Assembly: GCF_001536285.1 (NCBI RefSeq)
Contig: NZ_FAOZ01000009.1
Location: forward strand, 186,001-250,000
Length of the DNA: 64,000 nucleotides
Source of the DNA: Parafrankia irregularis
Lineage (GTDB): Bacteria > Actinomycetota > Actinomycetes > Frankiales > Frankiaceae
Direction of reading: 5' to 3'
The translations under genes were made by a program, and so were the position numbers. Under the pieces are notes generated by a model. It saw only the letters and a program-made list of their open reading frames with translations, did no database searches and was not told where the DNA came from. Each line of letters starts with the position of its first letter. The stretch's first letter is position 1. Of this stretch, positions 15,264 to 23,518 are shown one piece after another.

Positions 15264-16409
15264 ATGTTTCCCGCCATTCTCGACCTCACCTCGACACAAT
15301 TAGCGGCCGCCGAACCCGACGAATACATCCGGGCCCTGATGCGCTGGCATTTCGGGGAGGAGACCGGCAGCCCCTTCTGGCTGCGCCGGGCCCGGTCGCT
15401 GGACTTCGACCCGATCGCCGATGTCCGCACCTACGCGGACCTGTCCCTCTTCCCGAACGTCGTCGACGAGTTCCGCGAGGCCGCGGTGGAGGACCTGATC
15501 CCGCGCGGCCTGCGCGGCGAGGACCGGGCCGTCGCCGGCGTCTTCGAGAGCGGCGGGACGACCGGGGCTCCGAAGAGGTTCGTGATGTTCGAGAGCTGGG
15601 CCGAGTTCGCGCTGGGCTGGGACGAGTTCCACTACTCCGGCCTCGGAACGGCGAACCTGCTGGCGGTCGCGCCGAGCGGGCCGCACATGTTCGGGGACTT
15701 CGCGCAGCGGCGGGCCCGCCGCCAGAACGGCCTGAAGTTCACCGTCGACCTCGACCCCCGCTGGATCAAGCAGCTCATCGGCCGGGGAGCCATGGACGAG
15801 GTCGAGCGCTACACCGAGCACCTCGTCGACCAGGCGGCGCACATCATGACGACCCAGTCCGTCGGCATTCTCGTCACGACCCCGCCGCTGCTCGAACGGA
15901 TCGCCCGCCGCGAGGAACTGGTCGAGCGGATCCGTAAGGACGTCCGGTTCATCTGCTGGAGCGGTGCGCACATGGACGCCGACTCGCGGGACATCTTCCG
16001 CCGGGAGATCTTCCCCGGCATCCCGCTCAAGGGCCTGTACGGGAGCACCACCGTCCTCGGAATGTCGCGTGAGCGCCCCTGGCAGCACCCGGATGGCCCG
16101 GTTGGTCCGGTTGGTCCGGTTGGCCCGGACGGCGCGGCGGAGCTGGACGCCCCGGCCGTGTTCGACCCGCCGAGCCCCTATATCACCTTCCAGGTGGTGG
16201 ATCCCGAGACCCGTACCGAGGTCGCCGTCGGTGAACGCGGCCAGGTCGTGATGAACCACCTCACCAAGTACGCGCTCATCCCCAACAACCTCGAGCGCGA
16301 CCTGGCGCGGCGGGTCGATCCGCTGCCGGGCACGCTCGGCTGCGCCGTGTCCGATGTGGCCCCCGTGTCGACCTTCGGCAGCCAGACCGTCATCGAGGGG
16401 GTCTACTGA
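15264..16409 (+). CDS. LuxE-like acyl-protein synthetase / AMP-forming ligase-type enzyme
   Basis: This 381-residue enzyme of the LuxE/phenylacetate-CoA-ligase type activates a carboxylate as acyl-AMP. The nucleotide loop ESGGTTGAPKR (about 95-105) is clear, and YGSTTVLGMSRERPW fits the adenylate-forming fold. In bioluminescent bacteria LuxE passes a fatty acid to LuxC for reduction, and a LuxC-like gene follows here. ATG 15264 has GGAGG at 15253-15257; ATG 15246 lies upstream in frame. A 9-base tandem repeat near 16098 encodes GPVGPVGPVGP. The stop overlaps the next start (TGATG), so the pair is probably coupled. The substrate is unknown. Confidence 0.75.
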   Translation: MFPAILDLTSTQLAAAEPDEYIRALMRWHFGEETGSPFWLRRARSLDFDPIADVRTYADLSLFPNVVDEFREAAVEDLIPRGLRGEDRAVAGVFESGGTTGAPKRFVMFESWAEFALGWDEFHYSGLGTANLLAVAPSGPHMFGDFAQRRARRQNGLKFTVDLDPRWIKQLIGRGAMDEVERYTEHLVDQAAHIMTTQSVGILVTTPPLLERIARREELVERIRKDVRFICWSGAHMDADSRDIFRREIFPGIPLKGLYGSTTVLGMSRERPWQHPDGPVGPVGPVGPDGAAELDAPAVFDPPSPYITFQVVDPETRTEVAVGERGQVVMNHLTKYALIPNNLERDLARRVDPLPGTLGCAVSDVAPVSTFGSQTVIEGVY

Positions 16410-17824
16410 TGGGAGCCGTACCCGCCGGCGAGCCGGTGTACATCGACGCGCTCGGCCCCACCGGCCCGGAGCCCTTCCGCGCCCGGGAACGCCGGCCCCT
16501 GACCACCCTGGCCGGCGAGCCCGTCGGCGAGATCAGCCAGGTACCGGCGTTGTACGTGCGCCGGGCGATCAGCGCCATGCGCGCCGCCCCGACCACACCG
16601 GCCGCCCAGCGGTTCGCCGCGCTGGACAAGGCCGCCGACCTGTTCGAGGGCGCCGCGGTGGCGGGGCTCCATCCCGACGACTACGCGCACCTCGTGTCGC
16701 GGGCGTCGGGCGTACCGCTCGGTGTGGTCCGCGCGTCCATCGCCTGGGTCGCGGACGTCCTGCGGACCCAGCGCCGCACGGTGGAGCTCGCGATGCCACG
16801 GGGAGTGGTCGCCGACTGGCGTGACCCGGCCACCACGGCGGGCGCGGCGGTCTGGACGCGCCGCGGGGAGGTCTTCGCGGTCCACGCGGCCGGAAACACC
16901 CCGGCGGTGCACGGGCTGTGGCCCGAGGCGCTCGCGCTCGGCTACAAGGTGGCGCTGCGGCCGTCGACCCGCGAGCCGTTCACCGCGTTCCGGCTGGTGA
17001 GCGCGCTGCGCGACGCCGGGATCCCGCCGGCGACGCTGACCCTGCTGCCTACCGACCACGCCGTCGCGGACGTCATCATCGCGGAGGCCGACCAGGCGAT
17101 CGTCTACGGCGGGCAGGACGTCGTCGCGAAGTACGAGGCGAACCCGCGCGTTCTCACCCAGGGCCCGGGGCGCTCGAAGATCCTCGTCACCGCCGACGTC
17201 GACTGGCGTGAGAAGATCGACATCATCGCCGGTTCTGTCAGCCATCTCGGCGGCACCGCGTGCACCTGCGCCACCGCAGTCCTCGTCGAGGGCGACCCGG
17301 AGCCGCTCGCACGGGCGCTCGCCGACCGGCTGAGCCTGATCCCCAGCCTGCCACCGGAGCACCCCGACGCGACCCTGACCGTGCAGCCGACCGACGTGTC
17401 CGCCGGGATCGACCGCTACCTGCACACCGTCGCCGGGGACGCCCGGGCGTTGCTCGGCGGCGACACGATCGTGGACGAGCTTCCGTCCGGCGGCTCGGTC
17501 CTGCGACCGGCGGTGCACCTCGTCGCCTCGAGCACGGCTCCGCAGCTGGGCGTCGAGCTGCCGTTCCCGTGCGTCTGGGTCGGGCCCTGGCACGAGCGGG
17601 ACGGCATCGCCCCGCTGCGCGACTCCCTCGTCCTCACCGCGATGACGACGCGGGAGAAGCTCATCGAAGCGCTGCTGAACGAGCCCTCGATCACGAACCT
17701 CTACCTCGGCGACAATCCCACGACATGGCTGCGCCCGGGAATCCCCCACGACGGCTACCTCGGGGAGTTCCTCATGCGCACCAAGGCGATGATCCGCTCC
17801 GTGCCGGCGGCCGGCAGCCCCTGA
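16409..17824 (+). CDS. LuxC-like acyl reductase (aldehyde dehydrogenase superfamily)
   Basis: This 471-residue protein is of the LuxC/acyl-CoA reductase type, which reduces an acyl group bound to a partner or to CoA to an aldehyde with NAD(P)H. The nucleophile is Cys285 or Cys287 in GGTACTCAT; AVHAAGNTPAVHGLWPEALALG fits the nucleotide-binding region in shortened quotation (core GNTPAVHG). The start overlaps the LuxE-like stop by one base. No luxAB-like luciferase pair is adjacent, so light production is not indicated; an aldehyde-forming module for a specialised lipid or metabolite is likelier. Confidence 0.78.
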   Translation: MGAVPAGEPVYIDALGPTGPEPFRARERRPLTTLAGEPVGEISQVPALYVRRAISAMRAAPTTPAAQRFAALDKAADLFEGAAVAGLHPDDYAHLVSRASGVPLGVVRASIAWVADVLRTQRRTVELAMPRGVVADWRDPATTAGAAVWTRRGEVFAVHAAGNTPAVHGLWPEALALGYKVALRPSTREPFTAFRLVSALRDAGIPPATLTLLPTDHAVADVIIAEADQAIVYGGQDVVAKYEANPRVLTQGPGRSKILVTADVDWREKIDIIAGSVSHLGGTACTCATAVLVEGDPEPLARALADRLSLIPSLPPEHPDATLTVQPTDVSAGIDRYLHTVAGDARALLGGDTIVDELPSGGSVLRPAVHLVASSTAPQLGVELPFPCVWVGPWHERDGIAPLRDSLVLTAMTTREKLIEALLNEPSITNLYLGDNPTTWLRPGIPHDGYLGEFLMRTKAMIRSVPAAGSP

Positions 17825-17849
17825 GCGAGGCGGGCCGGCGGGCTCCGGC

Positions 17850-17869
17850 GGCCGCGGGACTTCGCGGCC
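17850..17869 (+). terminator. Hairpin after the LuxC-like gene
   Basis: GGCCGCG (17850-17856) pairs with CGCGGCC (17863-17869) around a 6-base loop, 26 bases past the stop. It is flanked by longer GCGGGCCGG/CCGGCCCGC arms that could extend it. Confidence 0.5.
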
Positions 17870-17933
17870 TCGCCCCCACCGGCCCGCTCAGCCGTCGGCG
17901 ACGCCCCCGACGCGTCATCGCGGCGTCCGTTGC

Positions 17934-17949
17934 GCTAACGCCTGTTAGG
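17934..17949. promoter_or_regulatory. TetR-type operator copy 3
   Basis: GCTAACGCCTGTTAGG matches the 16-bp palindrome of copies 1, 2 and 4 with one outer mismatch. It lies 101 bases upstream of the TetR start. Confidence 0.55.
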
Positions 17950-18021
17950 CCCTCTCGAGGACCCTTCCATCCTGGCCGCAAGCAACTCGCGTATCATCCG
18001 GCTGAGTAGCAGTCGAGATCG

Positions 18022-18037
18022 GCTATTAATCGTTAGC
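18022..18037. promoter_or_regulatory. TetR-type operator copy 4 (autoregulatory position)
   Basis: GCTATTAATCGTTAGC ends 13 bases before the GTG of the TetR gene, where a bound repressor would block its own expression. The spacing and sequence match the other three copies. Confidence 0.6.
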
Positions 18038-18050
18038 CGCCGGGGGAGAT

Positions 18051-18632
18051 GTGGTCCGGGCCAGTTCGCCGCGTTCCGCGGAGATCCGCGCCGCCGCCCT
18101 CGACCTGTTCACCCGCCTCGGCTACGAGGCGACCACGATGGCCGACCTCGGCGCCGCCGTGGGCATGCGCGGGCCCAGCCTCTACAAGCACGTGGCCTCC
18201 AAGCAGGACGTCCTGGTGGAGATCATGACGGGAACCATGGAGGCGTTGCTGGCGGCGCACCGGTCCGCGGTGGCCAGCACCGACGACCCGGTGGAGCGGC
18301 TGCGGCGGGCGACCGAGGCCCACGTGCGCTACCACGCCAGGCACCGCCAGGAGGCGTTCGTCGGCAACCGCGAGCTGCGCAGCCTCGTCCAGCCGCACCG
18401 CGACCGTGTGCTGGGCCTGCGCGCCGAGTACGAGCGGTGCTTCCGGGAGCTGATCGAGGCGGGGGCGCAGGCGGGGCACTTCACGGTCGGCTCCGCGTCG
18501 CTGGCCTCGTTCGCGATCCTCGACCTGGGGATGGGCCTCGCCGCCTGGTATCGCGAGGACGGTGAGCTGACGGAGGACGCCGTCGTCTGGCAGTACAGCC
18601 AGTTCGCCCTGCGCATCGTCGGCCTGCGGTAG
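18051..18632 (+). CDS. TetR-family regulator, likely local regulator of the lipid/Lux-like block
   Basis: This 193-residue TetR-family repressor has its helix-turn-helix at about residues 27-50 (TTMADLGAAVGMRGPSLYKH) and a C-terminal TetR_C-type ligand domain rich in Glu and Arg (LRSLVQPHRDRVLGLRAEYE). GTG 18051 follows GGGGGAG. Two copies of the 16-bp palindrome lie before its start and two more before the dehydrogenase operon, so it is the obvious candidate to bind them. Acyl-CoA is a common ligand in this family, but the ligand here is unknown. Confidence 0.87.
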   Translation: MVRASSPRSAEIRAAALDLFTRLGYEATTMADLGAAVGMRGPSLYKHVASKQDVLVEIMTGTMEALLAAHRSAVASTDDPVERLRRATEAHVRYHARHRQEAFVGNRELRSLVQPHRDRVLGLRAEYERCFRELIEAGAQAGHFTVGSASLASFAILDLGMGLAAWYREDGELTEDAVVWQYSQFALRIVGLR

Positions 18633-18924
18633 TCACTGGTGGCCTTGGCCGCCGCCTCGAGCCGATACTGTGACCGCCGCCGCCGCATCGGGATTCGGGT
18701 TGCTGTTGCTGGCGGGTAGGAGTCGAGGATCCTGGTCGCTGGAGAGCGCGTGGTGAAATTCCGAGAACTGGCGGATCCGGCTCCCGGATATTGACCTGGC
18801 GGTCCGCGCCACTCCGTTTCATCGGCCGCGCGGCGACCTGTCAGGAATCCCGCGCTGCCCGCGCGGCGCCAGCAATTCGCCAATAGGTGCAAATGGGGCA
18901 TGGGGTCGCTTGGTGATCCGCAAG

Positions 18925-18955
18925 AATTGAGGATTTCGGTTGCTGCTCCTCAATT
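18925..18955. repeat. 9-bp inverted repeat
   Basis: AATTGAGGA (18925-18933) is the inverted copy of TCCTCAATT (18947-18955), with a 13-base loop. It overlaps the start of the first diverged direct repeat. Confidence 0.6.
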
Positions 18956-19002
18956 TTGACACGAAACTGACGTGAGTCGCGGGTCGGGGCTTGATGGGCC
19001 AG
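18949..19002 (+). repeat. Diverged direct repeat, copy A
   Basis: This roughly 54-base segment matches 19286-19341 at most positions, including the identical block CGCGGGTCGGGG followed by TGAT and GGCCAG. The two copies flank the 22-bp stem and the 18-base tandem array. Confidence 0.6.
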
Positions 19003-19037
19003 CCGCGCCGGCCCCCGCCCGCCGGCGCGGCGACACC

Positions 19038-19096
19038 CGACCGCCACCGCGTCCGCGGCCGCCACCGCGTCCGCGGCCGCCACCGCGTCCGCGGTT
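19038..19096 (+). repeat. 18-bp tandem repeats
   Basis: About three copies of the 18-base unit CCACCGCGTCCGCGGCCG run head to tail. Units are contiguous with no spacers, so this is not a CRISPR array. Confidence 0.75.
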
Positions 19097-19106
19097 GCTA
19101 TCAGAC

Positions 19107-19154
19107 AAGATCAAGGGATTTTGGTCGTCACAACGACCAAAATCCCTTGATCTT
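19107..19154. repeat. Perfect 22-bp stem, REP/BIME-like
   Basis: Bases 19107-19128 are an exact inverted copy of 19133-19154, with the 4-base loop CACA. The stem is AT-rich in the middle (GGGATTTTGGTCGT on one arm). It is far from the neighbouring stop codons, so a repeated extragenic palindrome is likelier than an ordinary terminator; that depends on whether it recurs in the genome. Confidence 0.75.
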
Positions 19155-19285
19155 CCCGGCCTCCAACCCCTCCCACTCCCCATAGCCGCCGGGTAGTAGC
19201 TGGTAGTGGTCACATCCCGCCAAAGCCCGGCTGGTGCCATCCCGCTGCCCGCTCCCCACCGACCAGAGGACCAGACGACCAGATC

Positions 19286-19341
19286 CTCAACTCTGACCCG
19301 AGAAACCGACGCGAACCGCGGGTCGGGGCCTGATCGGCCAG
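19286..19341 (+). repeat. Diverged direct repeat, copy B
   Basis: The partner of 18949-19002; see copy A. Its start is CTCAACTCTGACCCGAGAAA. Confidence 0.6.
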
Positions 19342-19440
19342 GTGGGGCGGCCCTGTTCCTCCCTGCATCCGTGGAGGCCGGCGCAGTGGCCTGGCGCCCC
19401 TTGCTCGAAAGCAGCGGCAGCGGCAGCCGCGGCGGCGGCA

Positions 19441-19466
19441 GCGGTGACGGTGACGGTGACGGTGAC
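19441..19466 (+). repeat. 6-bp tandem repeat (GGTGAC)
   Basis: Four contiguous copies of GGTGAC or its phase variant sit just before the 3' end of the leftward CoA-transferase gene. It appears to be a simple-sequence tract. Confidence 0.6.
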
Positions 19467-19524
19467 GGAAGCCCGAAGCTCGGGATTCCGCGGTTGTCGT
19501 CGCCGCCCGAGATGACGCCGGTGG

Positions 19525-20739
19525 CTACGCCACGACGCCCTTGATCTTCAGGTTGAGGATCTCGTCCCAGTCGAGGCCGAGGCTCTGCAGGATCTCGTCG
19601 CCGTGCTCGTTCAGGTCGGGGGCGCGGCCGGCGGGCGCGGGCTGCTCGTCGTACTGCACCGGGGCCGCCACCAGCCGGAACGGCGTGCCGGCCGAGGTCT
19701 GGACGTCCTGCAGATAGCCGTTGTCCATCGCCTGCGGGTCCGTCGTGATCTCCAGCGTGGTCTGGGAGACCGCCCACTGGCCGCTGAAGTCGCGCAGCGT
19801 CTCGCGCCACTGCTCCAGCGTCCGCTGGGCGAACACCTCGGCGAGGATGTCGAAGGCCGCGTCGGTGTTCGCGCTGATCGCCGCGTGGTCGACGAAACGG
19901 GGGTCGGTGACCAGGTCGGGGCGGCCCACCAGCGTGCAGAGCTCCGGCCAGTAGCGGGCGGCCTGCAGGCAGGAGAAGACCAGGAACCGGTCGTCGCCGG
20001 TCCGGTAGGTCCCGACCAGCGGGTTGCCGGAGCGGCCGGTCGGCGGCTGCCCGAGGGGGCGCTGGAGCTGGTCGGCGAGTGCGATGCCCTGCCCCATCGA
20101 CCACATGCCCGCCCCCAGCAGGGAGACGTCGACGATCGTCGCCTCCCCGGTGCGCTCCCGGTGGAACAGGGCGCCCATGAGGCCGCCGGCGATGGTCATC
20201 GCGCCGATCGAGTCACCGAAGCCGGGGGCCGGTGGGAAGCGGATCTGCTCGTCGCCCTCGTTCATCAGGGCGGCTGCGATGCCGGCGCGGGCCCAGAAGG
20301 CGAGGAAGTCGTACGAGCCGCGGTCGGCGTCCGCGCCGCGCTCGCCCTGGCCCGTCCCGCGGGCGTAGATGATGTTCGGGTTGTGGGCGCGGATGTGCTC
20401 CACATCGATCTTCAGCTTCGCCCGCACCCTGGGCAGCTTGTTGGTCAGGAAGATGTCGCACGTCGTGGCGAGGCGGTAGAGGATGTCGAGGCCCTCGTCG
20501 CTGGTCAGGTCCAGTGCGAGGCTCTTCTTGTGCCGGTTGGAGTGCTCGAGCAGCACGTGGACCGAGCCGGAGACGGGGCTGGTGCCGGTCGAGGCCAGGC
20601 CGCGCATCGCGTCGCCGCGCTCGACGTGCTCGATCTTGATGACCTCGGCGCCCCAGTCGGCCAGCAGCGCCGACGCCGCGGGGACGAAGGTGTGCTCCGC
20701 CACCTCGAGGACACGAACACCTTTCATCACTGCGGTCAT
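19525..20739 (-). CDS. CaiB/BaiF-family (class III) CoA transferase
   Basis: This 404-residue class III CoA transferase moves CoA between carboxylates. MKGVRVLEVAEHTFVPAA opens the Rossmann-type domain, and RGSYDFLAFWARAG contains Asp144, at the place of the family's catalytic aspartate. The C-terminal part (GNPLVGTYRTGDDRFLVF) is typical. ATG 20739 follows GAGGAAA by a usable distance. It is divergent from a pair of acyl-CoA dehydrogenases, with a palindromic motif in between, and probably supplies CoA thioesters for them. Confidence 0.9.
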   Translation of the reverse strand: MTAVMKGVRVLEVAEHTFVPAASALLADWGAEVIKIEHVERGDAMRGLASTGTSPVSGSVHVLLEHSNRHKKSLALDLTSDEGLDILYRLATTCDIFLTNKLPRVRAKLKIDVEHIRAHNPNIIYARGTGQGERGADADRGSYDFLAFWARAGIAAALMNEGDEQIRFPPAPGFGDSIGAMTIAGGLMGALFHRERTGEATIVDVSLLGAGMWSMGQGIALADQLQRPLGQPPTGRSGNPLVGTYRTGDDRFLVFSCLQAARYWPELCTLVGRPDLVTDPRFVDHAAISANTDAAFDILAEVFAQRTLEQWRETLRDFSGQWAVSQTTLEITTDPQAMDNGYLQDVQTSAGTPFRLVAAPVQYDEQPAPAGRAPDLNEHGDEILQSLGLDWDEILNLKIKGVVA

Positions 20740-20820
20740 TTCGGTGTTTCCTCCGACGGTGGACGCCCTGTGCCGGCGAAGTGTCCTGTGCCGGCGATGT
20801 GGTCTATGCTCACGATGTCC

Positions 20821-20848
20821 ATGTTGACGTCGACATCGATTTTTAGAC
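20821..20848. promoter_or_regulatory. Shared operator-like motif, copy 1
   Basis: ATGTTGACGTCGACAT (20821-20836) is a palindrome with one mismatched pair, and the block TCGACATCGAT within 20830-20840 recurs upstream of the P450 gene. It lies between the divergent CoA-transferase and acyl-CoA dehydrogenase starts, 82 and 136 bases away. Confidence 0.55.
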
Positions 20849-20983
20849 CCTAGCCGGACGGTGGCGCGGCTGGCAAGATCCGACGATTCTGGACGATGTT
20901 CGCCGCTGCCGCCAGGGGGCGACCCCGCGGCCGCGGTCCCGGCAGGCTCGCCGTCGCCGAGATGACCCACCCGGAGGGCATGG

Positions 20984-22210
20984 ATGGAAGTGGGACTCAG
21001 TGCTGACCAGGAGCTTCTGGTAAGCACGACCCGGAAGTACCTGCGGGCCAGCGTGCCCCCCGAGGTGCTGCGCGAGCTGCGCGACAGCCCCGTCGGCTAC
21101 GAGCCGGACTTCTGGCGGACCGGCGCCGAGCTGGGCTGGACGTCGCTGCTCGTCGCCGAGGAGCACGGCGGAGGCAGCGTCAGCGGCGCGGGGCTGCGTG
21201 ATCTCGCGCTGGTCGCCTACGAGTTCGGCCGCCACGCCGCCCCCGGCCCGCTGCTGACCTCCAACGTCGTCGCGGCGGCCCTGTCGGGCGCGTTGTCGGC
21301 GGCCGGCGGCGAGGCGGGCGGCGATGTGCTCGAGCGGATCTGTGCGGGGGAGGCGGTCGCGGCCTGGTGCTTCGGCGAGCCGGTGCCGCACGACGGGCTG
21401 GGCGAGGTCACCACGACGGTCCTCGCCGCCGGCTCCGACCTGGTGCTCTCCGGGGTGAAGGCGCCGGTGGAGCACGGAGCCCAGGCGGACTACTTCCTGG
21501 TCACGGCACGCGGGGCCGACGGCGGCCTGGCGCAGCTGCTCGTGCCCGCCGACGCGCCCGGCGTGACGGTGACACCGCTGCGCACGCTCGACCTGACCCG
21601 CCGGTTCGCGCGGGTGGAGTTCTCCGACGTCCGGCTGCCCGCGGCGGCACTCGTCGGTGACCTGGGCGGGGCGTCCGCGGCCGTCGAGCGGCAGCTGTCG
21701 ATCGCGCTGGTCATCCAGACCGCCGAGATGGTCGGGGCGATGGACCGGGCGTTCGAGCTGACCGTCGCCTGGGCGGCGGACCGCTACTCGTTCGGCCGGC
21801 CACTGGCCTCCTACCAGGCGCTGAAGCACCGCTTCGCCGACCTGAAGATGTGGCTGGAGGCCAGCCACGCCCTCGCCGACGCCGCGGCCGTCGCCGTGCA
21901 GGACGACGACGGCCGCGCGGCGGAGCTGGCCAGCGTGGCGAAGGCGTACATCGGGCACTACGGCCCCGAGCTCTGCCAGGACTGCGTCCAGCTGCACGGT
22001 GGTATCGGTGTGACCTTCGAGCACGACCTGCACCTCTACCTGCGGCGCACCGTCGTCGGCAGCGCGCTGCTGGGCACGCCGCGCGAACATCGGCTGCGGA
22101 TCGCCAGCATCCTCGAAGCACGGGGCGGCGAGGCAGGCGCCGGCGAGGCAGGCGCGGGAGAGTCAGGCACGGGTGAGGCCGGCGACGGCGCGCGGGAGGC
22201 GGCGGCGTGA
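20984..22210 (+). CDS. Acyl-CoA dehydrogenase, first subunit of a coupled pair
   Basis: This 408-residue acyl-CoA dehydrogenase-fold protein begins MEVGLSADQELLVSTTRKYL and carries the C-terminal signature CVQLHGGIGVTFEHDLHLYL. The middle domain is shortened and lacks the usual TEPxxGSD motif, as in one partner of the alpha2-beta2 dehydrogenases of actinobacterial steroid side-chain catabolism (ChsE type). The last 25 residues are a Gly/Glu/Ala repeat (GEAGAGEAGAGESGTGEAGD). It overlaps the next dehydrogenase as GTGA. Heterotetramer formation is inferred from order and overlap. Confidence 0.88.
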   Translation: MEVGLSADQELLVSTTRKYLRASVPPEVLRELRDSPVGYEPDFWRTGAELGWTSLLVAEEHGGGSVSGAGLRDLALVAYEFGRHAAPGPLLTSNVVAAALSGALSAAGGEAGGDVLERICAGEAVAAWCFGEPVPHDGLGEVTTTVLAAGSDLVLSGVKAPVEHGAQADYFLVTARGADGGLAQLLVPADAPGVTVTPLRTLDLTRRFARVEFSDVRLPAAALVGDLGGASAAVERQLSIALVIQTAEMVGAMDRAFELTVAWAADRYSFGRPLASYQALKHRFADLKMWLEASHALADAAAVAVQDDDGRAAELASVAKAYIGHYGPELCQDCVQLHGGIGVTFEHDLHLYLRRTVVGSALLGTPREHRLRIASILEARGGEAGAGEAGAGESGTGEAGDGAREAAA

Positions 22211-23487
22211 GCAGCGACGAGATCGAGTCGGTCGAGGACTTCCGCCTGCGGGCACGCACCTGGCTGCGGGAGAACATGCCGCGCCTCGAAGCGGGCGGCG
22301 GCCGGCGGCTCGTTGTGCGGCCCGACGAGGAGGAGCTCGCCGAGGTCGCCGAGGACCGTCGCCTGCAGCGGCTGCTCTTCGACGGCGGGTTCGCCGGGCT
22401 GTGCTTCCCGAAGGAGTACGGCGGCCAGGGGCTCACCCCCGCGCATGCCGAGGCGTTCAACGCCGAGCTCGTCGGCTACCGGTATCCGTCGCGGCTGCAG
22501 GTGCCGACCATGACGCCGTGCGCGGCGGTGATCGCGGAGTTCGGCACCGAGGAGCAGAAGCGCCGGCACCTGCCTGCGATCCTGCGCGGCGAGGAGCTGT
22601 GGATGCAGTTCCTGTCCGAGCCCGGGGCGGGGTCGGACGTCGCCGGGGCGAAGACGAGTGCCGTGCGCGAGGGCGACGAGTGGGTGCTCAACGGCTCCAA
22701 GATCTGGACGACGGGCGCCTGGTGGTCCGACTGGGGGCTGTGCCTGGCGCGCACGAACTGGGATGTGCCCAAGCACCGTGGGCTCACCGTGTTCATGCTG
22801 CCGATCCACCAGGAGGGCGTCGAGGTCTCCCGGATCGAGATGCTCGACGGCAACAAGGAGTTCTGCCAGGAGTTCCTGACCGACGTCCGGGTGCCTGACA
22901 GTGCCCGGATCGGTGCCGTCGACGACGGCTGGACGGTGGCGACCCGCTGGCTGTTCTACGAGCGGTCGTTCAGCTCGTCCCCGTTCGCGTTGCGGCCCGC
23001 CGGTGACGTGGAGACGTTCGGCGACCCGGGCACCGGCCTGCTGCAGATCGCCGAGCAGGCCGGGCGCCTGCACGACCCGGCGGCGCGCGAGCTGGTGGGG
23101 GAGGCGCACATGCTCCGGACGGCGATGCGTGAGCTCGACGGACGCCTGCACGCCCTCATCGCGACGGGCAGGTCCTCGGACCAGATCGCCGCGGTCGGCC
23201 GGCTCATGCACGGCGTCACGATGGGCCGGCTGGCGACGATCGGGTTCGAGCTGGCCGGCGCGAGCGCGGTGGCCGCCGGCGACGACGAGCAGGCCGGCGC
23301 GCTGGGGACGAGCTATCTGCTGCGCCAGATCGGCTCGATCGGCGGCGGGACCACGGAGATCGCCCGCAACGTGATCAGCGAACGGGTGCTGGGGATGCCG
23401 CGGGAGCTGGCCCTGGACCGCAACGTGCCGTACCGGGAGGTGCGCACGGCCCCCTCCTCCGGAGGCGGGGCGGCGTCCCGCTCCTGA
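22207..23487 (+). CDS. Acyl-CoA dehydrogenase, second subunit of a coupled pair
   Basis: This 426-residue acyl-CoA dehydrogenase contains QFLSEPGAGSDVAGAKTSAV for FAD and substrate binding, WTTGAWWSDWGLCLARTN, and the C-terminal IGGGTTEIARNVISERVLG. GTG 22207 overlaps the upstream stop by four bases. It retains the features expected of the catalytic partner, while the upstream protein looks like the companion subunit. Expected reaction: dehydrogenation of a bulky acyl-CoA. Inserted text near residues 255-275 (FALRPAGDVETFGDPG) differs from typical single-subunit enzymes. Confidence 0.9.
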   Translation: MSSDEIESVEDFRLRARTWLRENMPRLEAGGGRRLVVRPDEEELAEVAEDRRLQRLLFDGGFAGLCFPKEYGGQGLTPAHAEAFNAELVGYRYPSRLQVPTMTPCAAVIAEFGTEEQKRRHLPAILRGEELWMQFLSEPGAGSDVAGAKTSAVREGDEWVLNGSKIWTTGAWWSDWGLCLARTNWDVPKHRGLTVFMLPIHQEGVEVSRIEMLDGNKEFCQEFLTDVRVPDSARIGAVDDGWTVATRWLFYERSFSSSPFALRPAGDVETFGDPGTGLLQIAEQAGRLHDPAARELVGEAHMLRTAMRELDGRLHALIATGRSSDQIAAVGRLMHGVTMGRLATIGFELAGASAVAAGDDEQAGALGTSYLLRQIGSIGGGTTEIARNVISERVLGMPRELALDRNVPYREVRTAPSSGGGAASRS

Positions 23488-23518
23488 CTGCCGCTGGCCG
23501 CACCCGCCCGCACCCCTG

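Larger units (their letters stand above)
18633..19524. other. Repeat-rich gene-free island of 892 bp
   Basis: No gene is supported on either strand. The stretch holds two diverged direct repeats of about 55 bases, a perfect 22-bp stem, a 9-bp stem and two short tandem arrays, each listed below. Local base composition switches between AT-rich and GC-rich segments, unlike the coding DNA on both sides. Confidence 0.6.

Noticed and set aside
19038-19096. Tandem 18-bp units considered as a CRISPR array
   Set aside because: Units are contiguous, with no unique spacers and no cas genes in the window.
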